The notes beneath the pieces are model-generated. The model was not told the origin of the DNA, made no database searches, and saw only the letters and a list, made by a program, of their open reading frames with translations. A stretch of DNA of 64,000 nucleotides from Facklamia sp964471435 (GTDB lineage Bacteria; Bacillota; Bacilli; Lactobacillales; Aerococcaceae). This document shows, in pieces, positions 41,848 to 51,388 of this stretch. The stretch spans positions 31,839 to 95,838 of the forward strand of contig CAYYGA010000002.1 of assembly GCA_964471435.1 (NCBI GenBank), given 5' to 3'. The position numbers and the translations under genes were made by a program. Within the stretch, counting starts at the first letter, position 1. Each line of letters starts with the position of its first letter.

Positions 41848-43896
41848 CTAAACTTCCAATCCTTGATCATTTATAAAGTCTTTAAGGAGGTCTAATTCTT
41901 TGTCAGAAATTAAATGTCCATTGACCATTAATTCCTGCACCGCTAAATAAGCAGCTTCCATCACAGCTTGATCTTCTATTGGATTGGCGAACTTAAATTG
42001 AGGCAGGCCACTCTGGTTTTTACCTAACATATCGCCCATACCTCTGATTTTCAAGTCGGCCGCTGATAATTCAAAGCCATCCTGGCTTTCAACCATCTTG
42101 GCAATCCGTTCTTCCCCTTGTTCAGTAGTAGGATTTGCAATCAAATAGCAATAACTGGCAAATTCGCTTCTTCCTACCCGTCCTCTTAATTGGTGGAGTT
42201 GGGCTAAGCCAAAACGTTCTGCCGATTGAATCACCATGATGGTAGCATTGGGTACATCCACTCCTACTTCTACCATGGTGGTGGCGACTAATATTTGGAC
42301 TTTATTTTCTTTAAAGGCTGCCATAACCCCATTTTGTTCTTCTTTATTCAACTGTCCATGCAGTACACCGATAGAAACGGAAGGAAAGATACTTTCCAAG
42401 CGCTGGGCGATGTTATTAACATTTTCCACCTGCTCCATATGTTCTGAAGCTTCAATTAAAGGTAAGACATAGTAGGCTTGATGGCCTTTTCTCAATTCTG
42501 CCTCGATGGCTTGATAAACAATATTCAGCTCCGAGTCTTGAATAGCATACGTTGTAATTTCTTTTCTTCCTTTAGGCAGCTCATCAATAGTAGACACATG
42601 CATATCGGCATAAAGGGTCTGCGCCAATGAACGAGGTATGGGCGTAGCGGTCATTTGCAGAAGGTTTGGAATATAGTCCGCCGGCCCTTTTTCCAGTAAA
42701 GTCTGTCTTTGGTTAACTCCAAAACGGTGCTGCTCATCAATCACAGCATAGGCTAAACGATTAAATTCAATCGCTTCTTGGATTAATGCATGGGTTCCGA
42801 TAACCAGGCGAATCCGCCCCGTTTTTATGCCTTGGATAATATCTTGTTTTTCTTTTGCCGGCATTTCGCTGGTTAAAAGTTCAGCGCGAATCCCAATTGC
42901 TTCAAAAGTCTGATTAAAGGAAATATGATGCTGCTTAGCCAGTATTTCCGTTGGGACCATTAAGGCTGTTTGAAAACCCGCTTGAACAGTTGCAATCATT
43001 GTAATAAAAGCCACTAAAGTTTTCCCGGATCCAACATCACCTTGGAGTAATCGCTTCATAGGATAAGGAGCCATTAAATCCCGGCAGATTTCATTGACAG
43101 CCATTTTTTGAGCCTGGGTCAGTTCAAAGGGAATATGCTCAATTGCTTTTCTTAAATCATCCACTTCGTACAGCACCCGCATTCCTTGCTGTTGCTGTCT
43201 ATTTTTCAAGGCATTTTGGAGACGCCATTGATAAATGAAAAATTCCAAAAAGATAACTTTTCGCTGAGCTTGTGTTAATTCCTTTTTACTTTTTGGAAAA
43301 TGCATATTAAATAAGGCCTCATGAAGAGGAACCAAGTGGAATTTATCATTAAAATAAGCCGGTATAAGTTCTGATATGGAGCTTTTGTAATCAGTAAAAG
43401 CCTGCCGGATAGCATTAACAATTCTATTTTGCTTTAACCCTTGGGTGGTCCGGTAAATGGGCGCATAGTCATCTGTATCCTTCATATCCTGCTGGATGAT
43501 TTTAATTCCTAATAATGATTGTTGATTTTCCTGCCATTTTCCGTAAACTGCCATTTTATTTCCCAGTTCAACCGTATTTTTTAAATAAGGCTGATTAAAA
43601 AAATTGACTCCAATGACGTTATGCCGGTCAATCGATAACCGAAAGCTTAACCGGCTTTTTTTATAGCCGTAATAATTAACAATCGGAGGGGTTGACACCG
43701 TCCCTACCAGCGCTACTTTTTCTCCATCCAATACACTTGCCAGATCACGGGCCTGCATATCTTCAAAGCGGAAGGGGAAGTGAAAAAACAGATCTCGAAC
43801 CGTAAATATTCCCAGCCGTTGAAACAGAGGCACCGTTTTAGGTCCCACACCTTTCAATTCTCCAATCGGAGCTAACCAAGTATTCTGATTTTCCAC
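41848..43896 (-). CDS. recG: ATP-dependent DNA helicase RecG
   Basis: Replication-fork regression helicase, 682 aa. The N-terminal wedge OB domain (about 1-160) binds branched DNA. Helicase motifs: QGDVGSGKTLVAF (Walker A), AVIDEQHRFGVNQR (DExH), LQMTATPIPRSLA, VEVGVDVPNATIMVI and LAQLHQLRGRVGR. The start codon is GTG: the codon is CAC on the plus strand and AAAGGGGTG precedes it. It follows fakA after a terminator-like hairpin and precedes plsX by 66 bases. Confidence 0.96.
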   Translation of the reverse strand: MENQNTWLAPIGELKGVGPKTVPLFQRLGIFTVRDLFFHFPFRFEDMQARDLASVLDGEKVALVGTVSTPPIVNYYGYKKSRLSFRLSIDRHNVIGVNFFNQPYLKNTVELGNKMAVYGKWQENQQSLLGIKIIQQDMKDTDDYAPIYRTTQGLKQNRIVNAIRQAFTDYKSSISELIPAYFNDKFHLVPLHEALFNMHFPKSKKELTQAQRKVIFLEFFIYQWRLQNALKNRQQQQGMRVLYEVDDLRKAIEHIPFELTQAQKMAVNEICRDLMAPYPMKRLLQGDVGSGKTLVAFITMIATVQAGFQTALMVPTEILAKQHHISFNQTFEAIGIRAELLTSEMPAKEKQDIIQGIKTGRIRLVIGTHALIQEAIEFNRLAYAVIDEQHRFGVNQRQTLLEKGPADYIPNLLQMTATPIPRSLAQTLYADMHVSTIDELPKGRKEITTYAIQDSELNIVYQAIEAELRKGHQAYYVLPLIEASEHMEQVENVNNIAQRLESIFPSVSIGVLHGQLNKEEQNGVMAAFKENKVQILVATTMVEVGVDVPNATIMVIQSAERFGLAQLHQLRGRVGRSEFASYCYLIANPTTEQGEERIAKMVESQDGFELSAADLKIRGMGDMLGKNQSGLPQFKFANPIEDQAVMEAAYLAVQELMVNGHLISDKELDLLKDFINDQGLEV

Positions 43897-44004
43897 CCTA
43901 ACACCCCTTTTTCTAATGTTTAATGTATTTTGATAAAGGTAATAATTTTTATTTTCAGCTATAACCTCTTAATATACAGAAGCTTTAGTACTGTCTATAT
44001 AAAG

Positions 44005-44052
44005 AAACAACATAAGCGCCAAATTAAAATAATCTGGATGCTTATGTTGTTT
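44005..44052 (-). terminator. Long hairpin after fakA
   Basis: AAACAACATAAGC and GCTTATGTTGTTT are perfect 13-base arms. An inner CCAGATT/AATTTGG pair (one G:U) extends the stem to about 20 pairs. On the minus strand CTTTATAT follows, so the T-run is weak but the stem is strong. It lies seven bases past the fakA stop. Confidence 0.75.
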
Positions 44053-44058
44053 GCACTT

Positions 44059-45774
44059 TTAGTCTACAGAAACAAAGTAGTGGTAAACCGGCTGATCTCC
44101 TTGAATAATTTCAAACTCCAATTCAGGATAGTCTGCTAAGATTTCAGATTCAACCGTTCCAGCCATATCCAGACTGCCATCTTCTCCAACGATAATCGTC
44201 ACAAGTTCTGCTTCCTCATGCAACATTTGACGGACCAGGCCGGTTAAAGTGTCTTCTAATTCCGGATTAGACAACACAATTTCACCATCCAGGATCCCCA
44301 TAAAATCATCTTTTTTAATTGATAAATCATTTATTTCAGTATCGCGAATCGCATTCGTGATCTGGCCTGAAACAACAGTAGCAGCATATTCCGCCATTGC
44401 TTCCCGGTTATGTTCCAGGATTTCATCAGGATTATACATCAGCATAGCAGCAATCCCCTGCGTGATAGAACGTGTAGGTATCACTGCTGTCGGAACTTCC
44501 GCAACTTCTGCTGCCTGCTCCGCCGCCATTAAAATATTTTTATTGTTAGGTAAAATAATAATGTTTTCGGCGTTGACACGGCCAATCGCTTTTATAAAAT
44601 CTTCTGTCGATGGATTCATGGTCTGCCCGCCCGAAATCACTTCTGAAACGCCGATGGATTCTAACATCTCTATTAACCCGGCTCCTGAAGCAACGCCGAT
44701 AATAGCGTATTTTTTCGGGCTAGTATCCAAAGCAGTTAAACTTTCACTCTTTGAAGCACTCGTCATTTTTTCTTGTAAACGATGCTCTTTATTTTCGAGT
44801 TCACGTACCTGCTCACGCATATTATCTACTTTAATTTTGATTAATTCACCAAATTCTTGACCCAGCTGCATAATCTCACCCGGATCTTCAGTATGCACAT
44901 GAACTTTAACAATTTCTTCATCAGAAATAACGAGGAGGGAATCTCCTTTTTCATTTAAGATTTGACGGAATTCTTCATAGTTAAACTCTTTTTTAACCGT
45001 AGGACCCTGGCCGATTTTAACCATAATTTCAGTACAATAACCGTAATTGATTTCTTCCATGCTCATCGGGGTGTCATTAATTTCATCAAACATCGCATGG
45101 GCATGTACGGAGGCGACGGCAGCTGATTCTGTGCTTGCAGCACCTTTATCAACCACTTCACCTTTAAGTCCGGCTAAAAAGCCTTCATAAATGCATAAAA
45201 GTCCTTTTCCACCTGAGTCAACTACTCCAACCTGCTTTAAGACAGGAAGTAATTCGGGTGTTTTTTCTAACGACTCATCTGCACCTTTTACAATCGATTC
45301 CATTACTCGAATAATGTCGGTTTCTTTTTCAGCTTTGTTTTCACCTCGAATGGCCGACTCTCTAGCCACAGTTAAAATCGTTCCTTCTACCGGCTTCATA
45401 ACAGCTTTATAAGCCGCTTCCACCCCGCCTAAAAAGGCCTGCACAAAATCTTCTGCAGTTAAGGTTTCTTTATCAACGATTGCCTGCGAAAAGCCCCGGA
45501 AAATCTGGGATAAAATAACCCCAGAATTTCCACGCGCCCCCATCAATAAGCCTTTAGCGATTGCAGCTGATATTTCACCCACATGCTCTGACTCTGTTTG
45601 ATGCATTCTTTCAATACCTGATTGAAAAGATAAATTCATATTCGTACCGGTATCTCCATCCGGAACGGGGAAAACATTTAAAGCATTTACTAAATCCACA
45701 TTGATTTCTAGTTTTTCAGCGCCTAATTCGAACATCTTTCGAAATTCAGCAGCTGTTAACTTATTAAGTTCCAC
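44059..45774 (-). CDS. fakA: Fatty acid kinase catalytic subunit FakA (YloV/DAK2-like)
   Basis: Phosphorylates host-derived or exogenous fatty acids held by FakB proteins. The 571 aa protein has an N-terminal DhaL-type kinase domain with the metal-nucleotide site NVFPVPDGDTGTNM (about 33-46) and MGARGNSGVILSQIFRG, followed by a middle and a C-terminal DhaK-like domain (GVASGAGLIEML, MNPSTEDFIKAI). The longer ORF from 45822 is rejected: AGGAGG lies about six bases before GTG at 45774, giving MELNKLTAAEF, the family start. The asp23-like gene is 22 bases upstream. No FakB is in the window. Confidence 0.93.
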   Translation of the reverse strand: MELNKLTAAEFRKMFELGAEKLEINVDLVNALNVFPVPDGDTGTNMNLSFQSGIERMHQTESEHVGEISAAIAKGLLMGARGNSGVILSQIFRGFSQAIVDKETLTAEDFVQAFLGGVEAAYKAVMKPVEGTILTVARESAIRGENKAEKETDIIRVMESIVKGADESLEKTPELLPVLKQVGVVDSGGKGLLCIYEGFLAGLKGEVVDKGAASTESAAVASVHAHAMFDEINDTPMSMEEINYGYCTEIMVKIGQGPTVKKEFNYEEFRQILNEKGDSLLVISDEEIVKVHVHTEDPGEIMQLGQEFGELIKIKVDNMREQVRELENKEHRLQEKMTSASKSESLTALDTSPKKYAIIGVASGAGLIEMLESIGVSEVISGGQTMNPSTEDFIKAIGRVNAENIIILPNNKNILMAAEQAAEVAEVPTAVIPTRSITQGIAAMLMYNPDEILEHNREAMAEYAATVVSGQITNAIRDTEINDLSIKKDDFMGILDGEIVLSNPELEDTLTGLVRQMLHEEAELVTIIVGEDGSLDMAGTVESEILADYPELEFEIIQGDQPVYHYFVSVD

Positions 45775-45796
45775 ACTCTTCCTCCTAACCAACCGA

Positions 45797-46153
45797 CTAA
45801 TCGATTGATACTCCTTGTACATGTATATTAACGTAACTCAACTCAAAGCCTAGTAATTGTTCAACATTGTATTTAACGGCTTGTTGAATATTTTGGCAGA
45901 TAACCGAGATTTTTGTCCCGTAAGAGACAATTATATGAATATCTACTGCGATATTATCACCAATTTGTGAAATCACTACACCACGAGAAAAGTTCTCTAA
46001 GTTTAAAATATCAGTCAAGTTGTCACGGAAAAAGTTTTTACTTACCATTCCCACAACCCCATAATTGTCTGTAACTGCAGCACCGACTACAGTCGCAATC
46101 ACATCATTTGATAAGGTAATTTCTCCAGTTGGTGTTTGGATACTGATTGCCAT
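45797..46153 (-). CDS. Asp23/Gls24 family envelope stress protein (YloU-like)
   Basis: A 118 aa Asp23/DUF322 protein. The fold is visible as ITLSNDVIATVVGAAVTDNYGVVGM, then GVVISQIGDNIAVDIHIIVSYG and a helix with NIQQAVKYNVEQLLGFELSYVNIHVQGV. In Bacillus the homologue YloU sits beside yloV (fakA) as here. Relatives are linked to cell-envelope stress and are membrane-associated through partners; the function is otherwise unknown. GGAGGAG precedes the ATG. It is divergent from rpmB, again as in Bacillus. Confidence 0.92.
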   Translation of the reverse strand: MAISIQTPTGEITLSNDVIATVVGAAVTDNYGVVGMVSKNFFRDNLTDILNLENFSRGVVISQIGDNIAVDIHIIVSYGTKISVICQNIQQAVKYNVEQLLGFELSYVNIHVQGVSID

Positions 46154-46183
46154 GCAGACTCCTCCTTTTTATATATCTAACAT

Positions 46184-46212
46184 ATTTTATCACAAAAAAT
46201 AATAGATGACAC
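46184..46212 (-). promoter_or_regulatory. Putative asp23-fakA promoter
   Basis: GTGTCA (46207-46212), 17 bp, TAAAAT (46184-46189) on the minus strand, about 30 bases before the asp23-like start. The -35 matches four of six. Confidence 0.5.
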
Positions 46213-46453
46213 CTTTTCTAAAAAAATCAATTAAAAAAATCCTTTTAAGAAACAGTCACAATCTAATCATAACTTAAAGACCTCTTATTTCATAGTTATG
46301 TAATTATTAGAAACATTCAAATCTCTTTTTTATTTTAAAAAGCTAGTGCCTTTTACTCAAATTAAATTAAATACTAAAATAATTGCTTCTATATAATAAC
46401 CATAACTAAATGGATTATCTGCCGCGTCCGAAAATCCTGCTGAAAAATACAGC

Positions 46454-46482
46454 TTGCTTTCATGCTTGGATTATGGTAAATT
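46454..46482 (+). promoter_or_regulatory. rpmB promoter
   Basis: TTGCTT (46454-46459), 17 bp, TAAATT (46477-46482), with TGG before the -10. It lies about 57 bases before the rpmB ATG. Confidence 0.65.
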
Positions 46483-46538
46483 AATACGGTATGAAATATA
46501 ACAACTATACTGTTACAAGTAAAAAAGGGGGCAAAACC

Positions 46539-46727
46539 ATGGCTAAAGAATGTTATTTCACAGGGCGCAAAGCCAGAACAGGTAACCAACGCTCACACGC
46601 AATGAATAAATCAAAACGTCGTTTCGGCGCTAACTTACAAAAAGTACGTGTTATGATCGATGGCAAACCTCAAAGAGTTTGGGCATCAGCACGTGCCTTA
46701 AAATCTGGTAAAGTTGAACGCGTATAA
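46539..46727 (+). CDS. rpmB: 50S ribosomal protein L28
   Basis: A 62 aa basic ribosomal protein: MAKECYFTGRKARTGNQRSH, then NKSKRRFGANLQKVRV and the ending KSGKVERV are classic L28. A 16-residue upstream extension in the same frame is rejected because AAGGGGG stands about seven bases before this ATG. It is one of two supported plus-strand genes. Monocistronic, with its own promoter and terminator and divergent from asp23-fakA as in Bacillus. The zinc-binding cysteine set of some L28 proteins is absent, leaving only Cys5. Confidence 0.97.
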   Translation: MAKECYFTGRKARTGNQRSHAMNKSKRRFGANLQKVRVMIDGKPQRVWASARALKSGKVERV

Positions 46728-46740
46728 TTCACACAAAAAA

Positions 46741-46769
46741 ACGTCAGGTAAAACTGACGTTATTTTTTT
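46741..46769 (+). terminator. Terminator after rpmB
   Basis: ACGTCAG-GTAAAA-CTGACGT followed by TATTTTTTT, beginning 14 bases past the rpmB stop. Confidence 0.93.
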
Positions 46770-46802
46770 ACTCTTATTTATCATAGACTCTAAAATACAA
46801 CA

Positions 46803-46846
46803 AAATGACGGGGGTCTCGATAAAATCGATGGCCCCGTCATTTTTC
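46803..46846 (-). terminator. Bidirectional terminator between thiN and rpmB
   Basis: ATGACGGGG (46805-46813) pairs with CCCCGTCAT (46833-46841), with an inner CGAT/ATCG pair. T-runs flank it on both sides (TTTTG on minus, TTTTTC on plus). It lies 30 bases past the thiN stop. Confidence 0.85.
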
Positions 46847-46875
46847 AATAACTATTTTTGATCTGCTTCACCCTT

Positions 46876-47571
46876 TTACTTCCACTCCCAAATTACCATC
46901 ATTATTCCTTCACTAAATCTTAAAGTCACCGGACTTCCGTCTTCACGGAACTCATTCGATATATTGGCTTTAGGAAAGTCATAGTCCACCTGATCCAATT
47001 CGTACTTACTGCCCTTGATAGTCAGATTCTTGACCGGCGTTAAGGAAATCAGCGATAAATACTCTGCATTTTTTTCATGCTTGATTTCATACTGACCCGG
47101 TAAATAAAAGCGAAGATGATGATTATTTTCGATAAAAGTCAAAGCCCCGATAATAGAGCGAAATCGTGGCTGAGAAGCCAGCCATAAATTAGAAATCAAA
47201 TGATCCAAACGATTAAGCTTTACTCCAAGAGCACCGAATAAATAAAAGTCGGCTTTTGAATCCAGCTCACACGCTTTTTCTAAAGCTAACTCCATATCGG
47301 TGTCATCTTTTTCACTCGGTGAAGTAATGACTTGGTCTGCTGTGTTTTGAATCATTTCGAATTCCTCAGCGTTAACTGAATCAAAATCGCCCACCGCATA
47401 ATTTAACGGCAGATCGTGGGCTAATAAAGCCAGGCAGCCATTGTCCACTCCAATGTAAGTGACTTTTTCATAAGTTTTAATCAGTTCTGCTACTTGATCT
47501 AAGGCAGGTTGATCTGCGCCGGCACAAATAATGATGCTGTGGGATTTTTTCAAGCTTAGCTTTTCTGTCAT
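46876..47571 (-). CDS. thiN: Thiamine pyrophosphokinase
   Basis: Transfers pyrophosphate from ATP to thiamine to make the cofactor TPP; 231 aa. Motifs: VDNGCLALLAHDLPLNYAVGDFDSV and SEKDDTDMELALEKA, with LFGALGVKLNRLDHLISNL, all typical of the ThiN/TPK fold. A C-terminal beta-rich thiamine-binding part follows. It is ten bases downstream of rpe, with a weak ribosome site, suggesting coupling. The rsgA-rpe-thiN order is standard. No thiamine biosynthesis gene is in the window, so the cell may rely on uptake. Confidence 0.94.
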   Translation of the reverse strand: MTEKLSLKKSHSIIICAGADQPALDQVAELIKTYEKVTYIGVDNGCLALLAHDLPLNYAVGDFDSVNAEEFEMIQNTADQVITSPSEKDDTDMELALEKACELDSKADFYLFGALGVKLNRLDHLISNLWLASQPRFRSIIGALTFIENNHHLRFYLPGQYEIKHEKNAEYLSLISLTPVKNLTIKGSKYELDQVDYDFPKANISNEFREDGSPVTLRFSEGIMMVIWEWK

Positions 47572-47581
47572 GGGATTATCT

Positions 47582-48235
47582 TTAGTTAGTGGGGGAAGGC
47601 CTTAAGGAATCAATTGCTTGGGCACGGTCTTGCTGTTTGAAAATGTAAGATCCAGCCACTAAAACATCTGCACCCGCTTCTAAGCAGGCTGCACCTGTTT
47701 CAGGATTAACGCCTCCATCCACTTCAATTTCAAAATTATAATTATTTGCTTGTCTGAGTTCTGCTAATTTCTTGATTTTATTTAAAACTCCAGGAATAAA
47801 AGCCTGTCCTCCAAATCCTGGATTGACTGACATCACTAAAACCAAATCCACCATATCCAAAACAGAAAGGATGGCTTCAACCGGGGTGCCGGGATTAATG
47901 GCGATGCCGGCCTTTTTCCCTAAATTGCGAATTTGCTGGAGGGTTGAATGAACATGGGTTGTGGCTTCGATGTGGATGGTAATAATATCCGCTCCGGCAT
48001 CAGCTGCTGATGTTAAGTAGCGTTCCGGCTCAGCGACCATCATATGACAGTCAAAAACCATTTTACTTTCTTGACGCAGGCCTTCAAAAATCATCGGTCC
48101 ATAAGAAATATTAGGGACAAACTTACCATCCATGACATCTAAATGTAAATACTCTGCGCCGGCTGCTTCAATTTCTTGAATATCCTTTAATAAATGATTA
48201 AAATCAGCACTCAACATTGATGGTGCAACTTTCAT
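47582..48235 (-). CDS. rpe: Ribulose-phosphate 3-epimerase
   Basis: Interconverts ribulose 5-phosphate and xylulose 5-phosphate in the pentose phosphate pathway. The 217 aa TIM-barrel enzyme shows MKVAPSMLSADFNHL, the metal site HLDVMDGKFVPN and DCHMMV, MSVNPGFGGQAFIP and EVDGGVNPETG with the catalytic Asp. AAAGGAG precedes the ATG. A terminator separates it from rsgA, so rpe-thiN probably has its own promoter in 48240-48320, though I could not pin one down. Confidence 0.97.
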   Translation of the reverse strand: MKVAPSMLSADFNHLLKDIQEIEAAGAEYLHLDVMDGKFVPNISYGPMIFEGLRQESKMVFDCHMMVAEPERYLTSAADAGADIITIHIEATTHVHSTLQQIRNLGKKAGIAINPGTPVEAILSVLDMVDLVLVMSVNPGFGGQAFIPGVLNKIKKLAELRQANNYNFEIEVDGGVNPETGAACLEAGADVLVAGSYIFKQQDRAQAIDSLRPSPTN

Positions 48236-48321
48236 TCTATCCGCTCCTTTAATTGTTTATATCCGTATAAAAATGTAGGCAATATAATTATTTTTACCTG
48301 TTTTTTCCAGTTTAAAGCTTT

Positions 48322-48360
48322 CTAAAATAAACGACCTTCGTCTTTAAAACAAAGGTCGTC
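48322..48360 (-). terminator. Terminator after rsgA
   Basis: ACGACCTT (48331-48338) pairs with AAGGTCGT (48352-48359) around a 13-base loop that can pair further; TTTATTTT follows on the minus strand. It splits rsgA from rpe-thiN. Confidence 0.82.
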
Positions 48361-48423
48361 CTTTCTACTCATCTTTTTAAAACCTATCAAAACTCATTCA
48401 AACCGTAAAAAACTACTGACCGA

Positions 48424-49377
48424 TTAATATTTAGGTTTACGGTTTTCAATCCGTTTTAAAATTTGAAGATAATTTTGATAGCGTGTACCTGCGATCTCTC
48501 CTGTCTCTACTGCTTCTTTTACCGCACATGACGGTTCTTCTAAGTGAAGACAGGATCTGAATTTACAGTCAATACTTTTTTGGAATATTTCAGGAAAACA
48601 GGCACTGACATCTGCCACTTCCAAACTGTCAAATTCAATGGCTGAAAAACCGGGTGTGTCCGCTAGTAAGCCGTCATGGTAACGATAAAGGGTTACTTCC
48701 CGCGTAGTATGTTTGCCACGGTTAAGCGAGTCACTGATTGCAGCCGTATTAATAGCTGCTGAAGGAATCAGCTGGTTTAAAAGGGTGGATTTCCCGACAC
48801 CCGACTGCCCCATGACTACATAAATACCTTCACCGATTACATTTTTTAAATGCTCCAACCGTTCAGGACTTTGATCGAGAAGAATGACTTGATATCCTAT
48901 TTTCCGGTAAAGCTCCTCGATTTCCAAGATCTGATGCTTGGCTGCTTCTTCCCCTTTTTGCTCAATCAATAAGTCATATTTGGTCAATACGATGATTGGT
49001 TTGATTCTGTAGGATTCAACCGAAACTAAGAAATAATCGAGTAAATTATAGGAAAAGTTAGGTTCAACTAAAGCAGTAACGACCAAAGCGAAGTCAACAT
49101 TGGCGACTGTTGGGCGCCGGAGTTCGTTTTGTCGTGGTAAGATTTCCATTAAGCGTCCCACTGACCGGTCTTCCTGGAGATCAATTTCAAATTTGACATA
49201 ATCTCCTACTAAGGGTTTGGTATTGTGGTGACGGAATAAACCTTTGGGCTTAGTCGCATAGGACTGGCTGTCCGACCAGACATAATAAAAGCCTGAAATC
49301 GCCTGATAGATAATTCCCGTCAACTCTTGAACTTTGCTGGGGTTTCCTGATTCTTTTACTTCTTTTTCTTTCGACAT
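48424..49377 (-). CDS. rsgA: Ribosome small subunit-dependent GTPase RsgA
   Basis: Circularly permuted GTPase for late 30S assembly; 317 aa. An N-terminal OB domain (about 15-80) is followed by G4 LTKYDLL before G1 GQSGVGKST (190-198), then G3 DTPGFS, the hallmark permutation. The C-terminal zinc site has Cys-x4-Cys-x-His-x4-Cys in DCKFRSCLHLEEPSC. It lies 25 bases downstream of prkC in the stp-prkC-rsgA order general to Firmicutes. Confidence 0.96.
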   Translation of the reverse strand: MSKEKEVKESGNPSKVQELTGIIYQAISGFYYVWSDSQSYATKPKGLFRHHNTKPLVGDYVKFEIDLQEDRSVGRLMEILPRQNELRRPTVANVDFALVVTALVEPNFSYNLLDYFLVSVESYRIKPIIVLTKYDLLIEQKGEEAAKHQILEIEELYRKIGYQVILLDQSPERLEHLKNVIGEGIYVVMGQSGVGKSTLLNQLIPSAAINTAAISDSLNRGKHTTREVTLYRYHDGLLADTPGFSAIEFDSLEVADVSACFPEIFQKSIDCKFRSCLHLEEPSCAVKEAVETGEIAGTRYQNYLQILKRIENRKPKY

Positions 49378-49402
49378 AGATTCCTCCTTTGAAGGCGGCT
49401 GA

Positions 49403-51388
49403 TTATGAGGGACTTACTTCTGAACTTTCGTCAATAATTTCATTGTCACGCATGACGCGGTATTGTCCAATTCCATTCGAAGGTATATAAAGTAATATTT
49501 GTATTTCCTGCGACTGAGTAATTTCAATCTCACGCGCCACTGTATTTATATTATTTTGGGCGTCCCCTATAAAAACCTGGACAACATTCGGCAGTGGATT
49601 ATCCTGGTTAAAATCATTTTCAGCATAGCGTGGCACATATTCCACATAGACTGATTGGGTGACAGTTACGAGTTCTGTTTGAGGCTGTCCATTGGAGACC
49701 GTCACTTGAATGACGTCACCGGGAACTAAAGGCGCTCCACTTAATGGTGACTGTTCGATGACTTGATCTTCAGGAATAAAGTCATGGTATTCCCGGATTT
49801 CTTCTACAAACAAACCGTAAGTGTCGGCAAATTTATATACCATATCGACTGATAAATTATAAAAATCCTGCATGTTGGCTGATTCTGAGTAAGAACCGAT
49901 GACTAAAGTAATAGTCGTATTGCCCGGCACCACTTCTTCACCAGGGTCTAAACTTTGTTCTAAAATGACCCCTGCTTCGTCAGGTGTAGAAGCTATGTAA
50001 CGTAAATCAACGATAAAGCCTGCATCGATTAATTCCCGGCGTACCGGTTCATATCCCCGACCCACATAGTCGCCGATTTTAACGCGCGGTTTTCCGTCAG
50101 AAATCAAGAGATTCACCGAAGTATTCCGGTTCACCCTTTCACCGGCTTCCGGATCGGTTTCAATAACTTGCCCTTGCGGGATGATGTCATGCCAAGTAAT
50201 GCTGGTTTCGTCAATGGATAAATCATTTTCAGCCAATACTTCACTTGCCTGGGCTTGAGTCATCTCGCTGACATCCGGTATATTGACACTGCCTGCCACT
50301 AAGCGGTAGGTAAAATAAGATGCCAGACCAATCAGCACTACAATTAAAGTAATAAACATGGACCGCATAATCCGGCCGCGGTTTTTGCGCTTTTCATTTT
50401 CCAAAGGGTCTTCAAAAGAAGGATAAATGGTTTCATCTAAAGGTTCAGGAGCTTCCACCTGCCCGGCTAAAACCCGGTCGGCAGCTGGAATCGGCTGAAT
50501 CGATTTATAGGCCACATGGTCATCGACCTGCTCTTCAGGATTAAAAGGTTTTTCATCCATGCGGCTGGCACTTAAGACCGTGCTTAAATCATTCAACATT
50601 TCCTGGGCTGATTGGTAACGGTCTTGTGATTTTTTCGCTGTGGACTTGATTACGATATTTTCCAGGCTCTGAGGAACATAATCGAGTTTTTCCTTAATAC
50701 GTGGAAAAGGTTCCTGGAAATGCTTTAAAGCTACTGAAACGGCTGACTCTCCGTCATGCGGCACCTGGCCGGTGATTAACTCATAAAGCACCACGCCCAT
50801 GGCATAAATGTCTGATTTTGTTGTAGCACTGGATCCACGTGCCTGTTCAGGAGATAGGTAGTGAACGGATCCCAATAAAGTATTGGTTTGAGTAATAGAT
50901 GTATCGGACAGCGCAACTGCAATTCCGAAATCCGTAATTTTAACCACATTGTCATCAGTAATTAAGATGTTTTGAGGTTTAATATCGCGGTGGATAATGC
51001 GGTTTCGGTGGGCTACATCAATACCGGCGACAATTTGGCTCATAATTGATACAACCAATTCTAAAGGAATAGGAGCGTTTTGCTGAATATAACTTTTTAA
51101 GTCGCGGCCTTTGACATATTCCATGACAATATACTGTTGATTATCGTGTTCATCAACATCATACACTTCAACAATATTGGGATGTAACAGCTGACTGGCT
51201 GAAATAGCTTCGCGCTGGAACCGTTTAATGGCGTCCTGGTTTTCCTGGAAGTCATACCGTAGAACCTTGACTGCCACATCGCGGTCCAAGATTAAATCAT
51301 GGGCCAGAAAAACGTTCGCCATCCCGCCCTGCCCGACAATAGAAGTCAAGACATAGCGGTCGGATAATTTATCTCCTATTTCAATCAT
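49403..51388 (-). CDS. prkC: PASTA-domain Ser/Thr protein kinase (PrkC/StkP type)
   Basis: Membrane kinase that senses cell-wall material; 661 aa. The cytoplasmic kinase domain (about 10-270) has GQGGMANVF (glycine loop), Lys41, HRDIKPQN (133-140) and DFG (153-155). A juxtamembrane linker leads to one transmembrane helix (about 344-364), then three extracellular PASTA repeats (from about 367 to 580) and a small C-terminal beta domain of about 75 residues. Its start overlaps the stp stop by four bases (ATGA), so kinase and phosphatase are made together. Confidence 0.97.
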   Translation of the reverse strand: MIEIGDKLSDRYVLTSIVGQGGMANVFLAHDLILDRDVAVKVLRYDFQENQDAIKRFQREAISASQLLHPNIVEVYDVDEHDNQQYIVMEYVKGRDLKSYIQQNAPIPLELVVSIMSQIVAGIDVAHRNRIIHRDIKPQNILITDDNVVKITDFGIAVALSDTSITQTNTLLGSVHYLSPEQARGSSATTKSDIYAMGVVLYELITGQVPHDGESAVSVALKHFQEPFPRIKEKLDYVPQSLENIVIKSTAKKSQDRYQSAQEMLNDLSTVLSASRMDEKPFNPEEQVDDHVAYKSIQPIPAADRVLAGQVEAPEPLDETIYPSFEDPLENEKRKNRGRIMRSMFITLIVVLIGLASYFTYRLVAGSVNIPDVSEMTQAQASEVLAENDLSIDETSITWHDIIPQGQVIETDPEAGERVNRNTSVNLLISDGKPRVKIGDYVGRGYEPVRRELIDAGFIVDLRYIASTPDEAGVILEQSLDPGEEVVPGNTTITLVIGSYSESANMQDFYNLSVDMVYKFADTYGLFVEEIREYHDFIPEDQVIEQSPLSGAPLVPGDVIQVTVSNGQPQTELVTVTQSVYVEYVPRYAENDFNQDNPLPNVVQVFIGDAQNNINTVAREIEITQSQEIQILLYIPSNGIGQYRVMRDNEIIDESSEVSPS

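Larger units (their letters stand above)
46154..46538. other. Divergent intergenic region between asp23-like and rpmB
   Basis: Contains a promoter for each side (46184-46212 minus, 46454-46482 plus). Between them the sequence is very AT-rich. I see no other gene or strong structure. Confidence 0.75.

Noticed and set aside
44249..44860. 203-aa plus-strand open frame opposite fakA
   Set aside because: It lies fully antisense to a well-supported gene, has no ribosome site, and its composition is that of a shadow frame.
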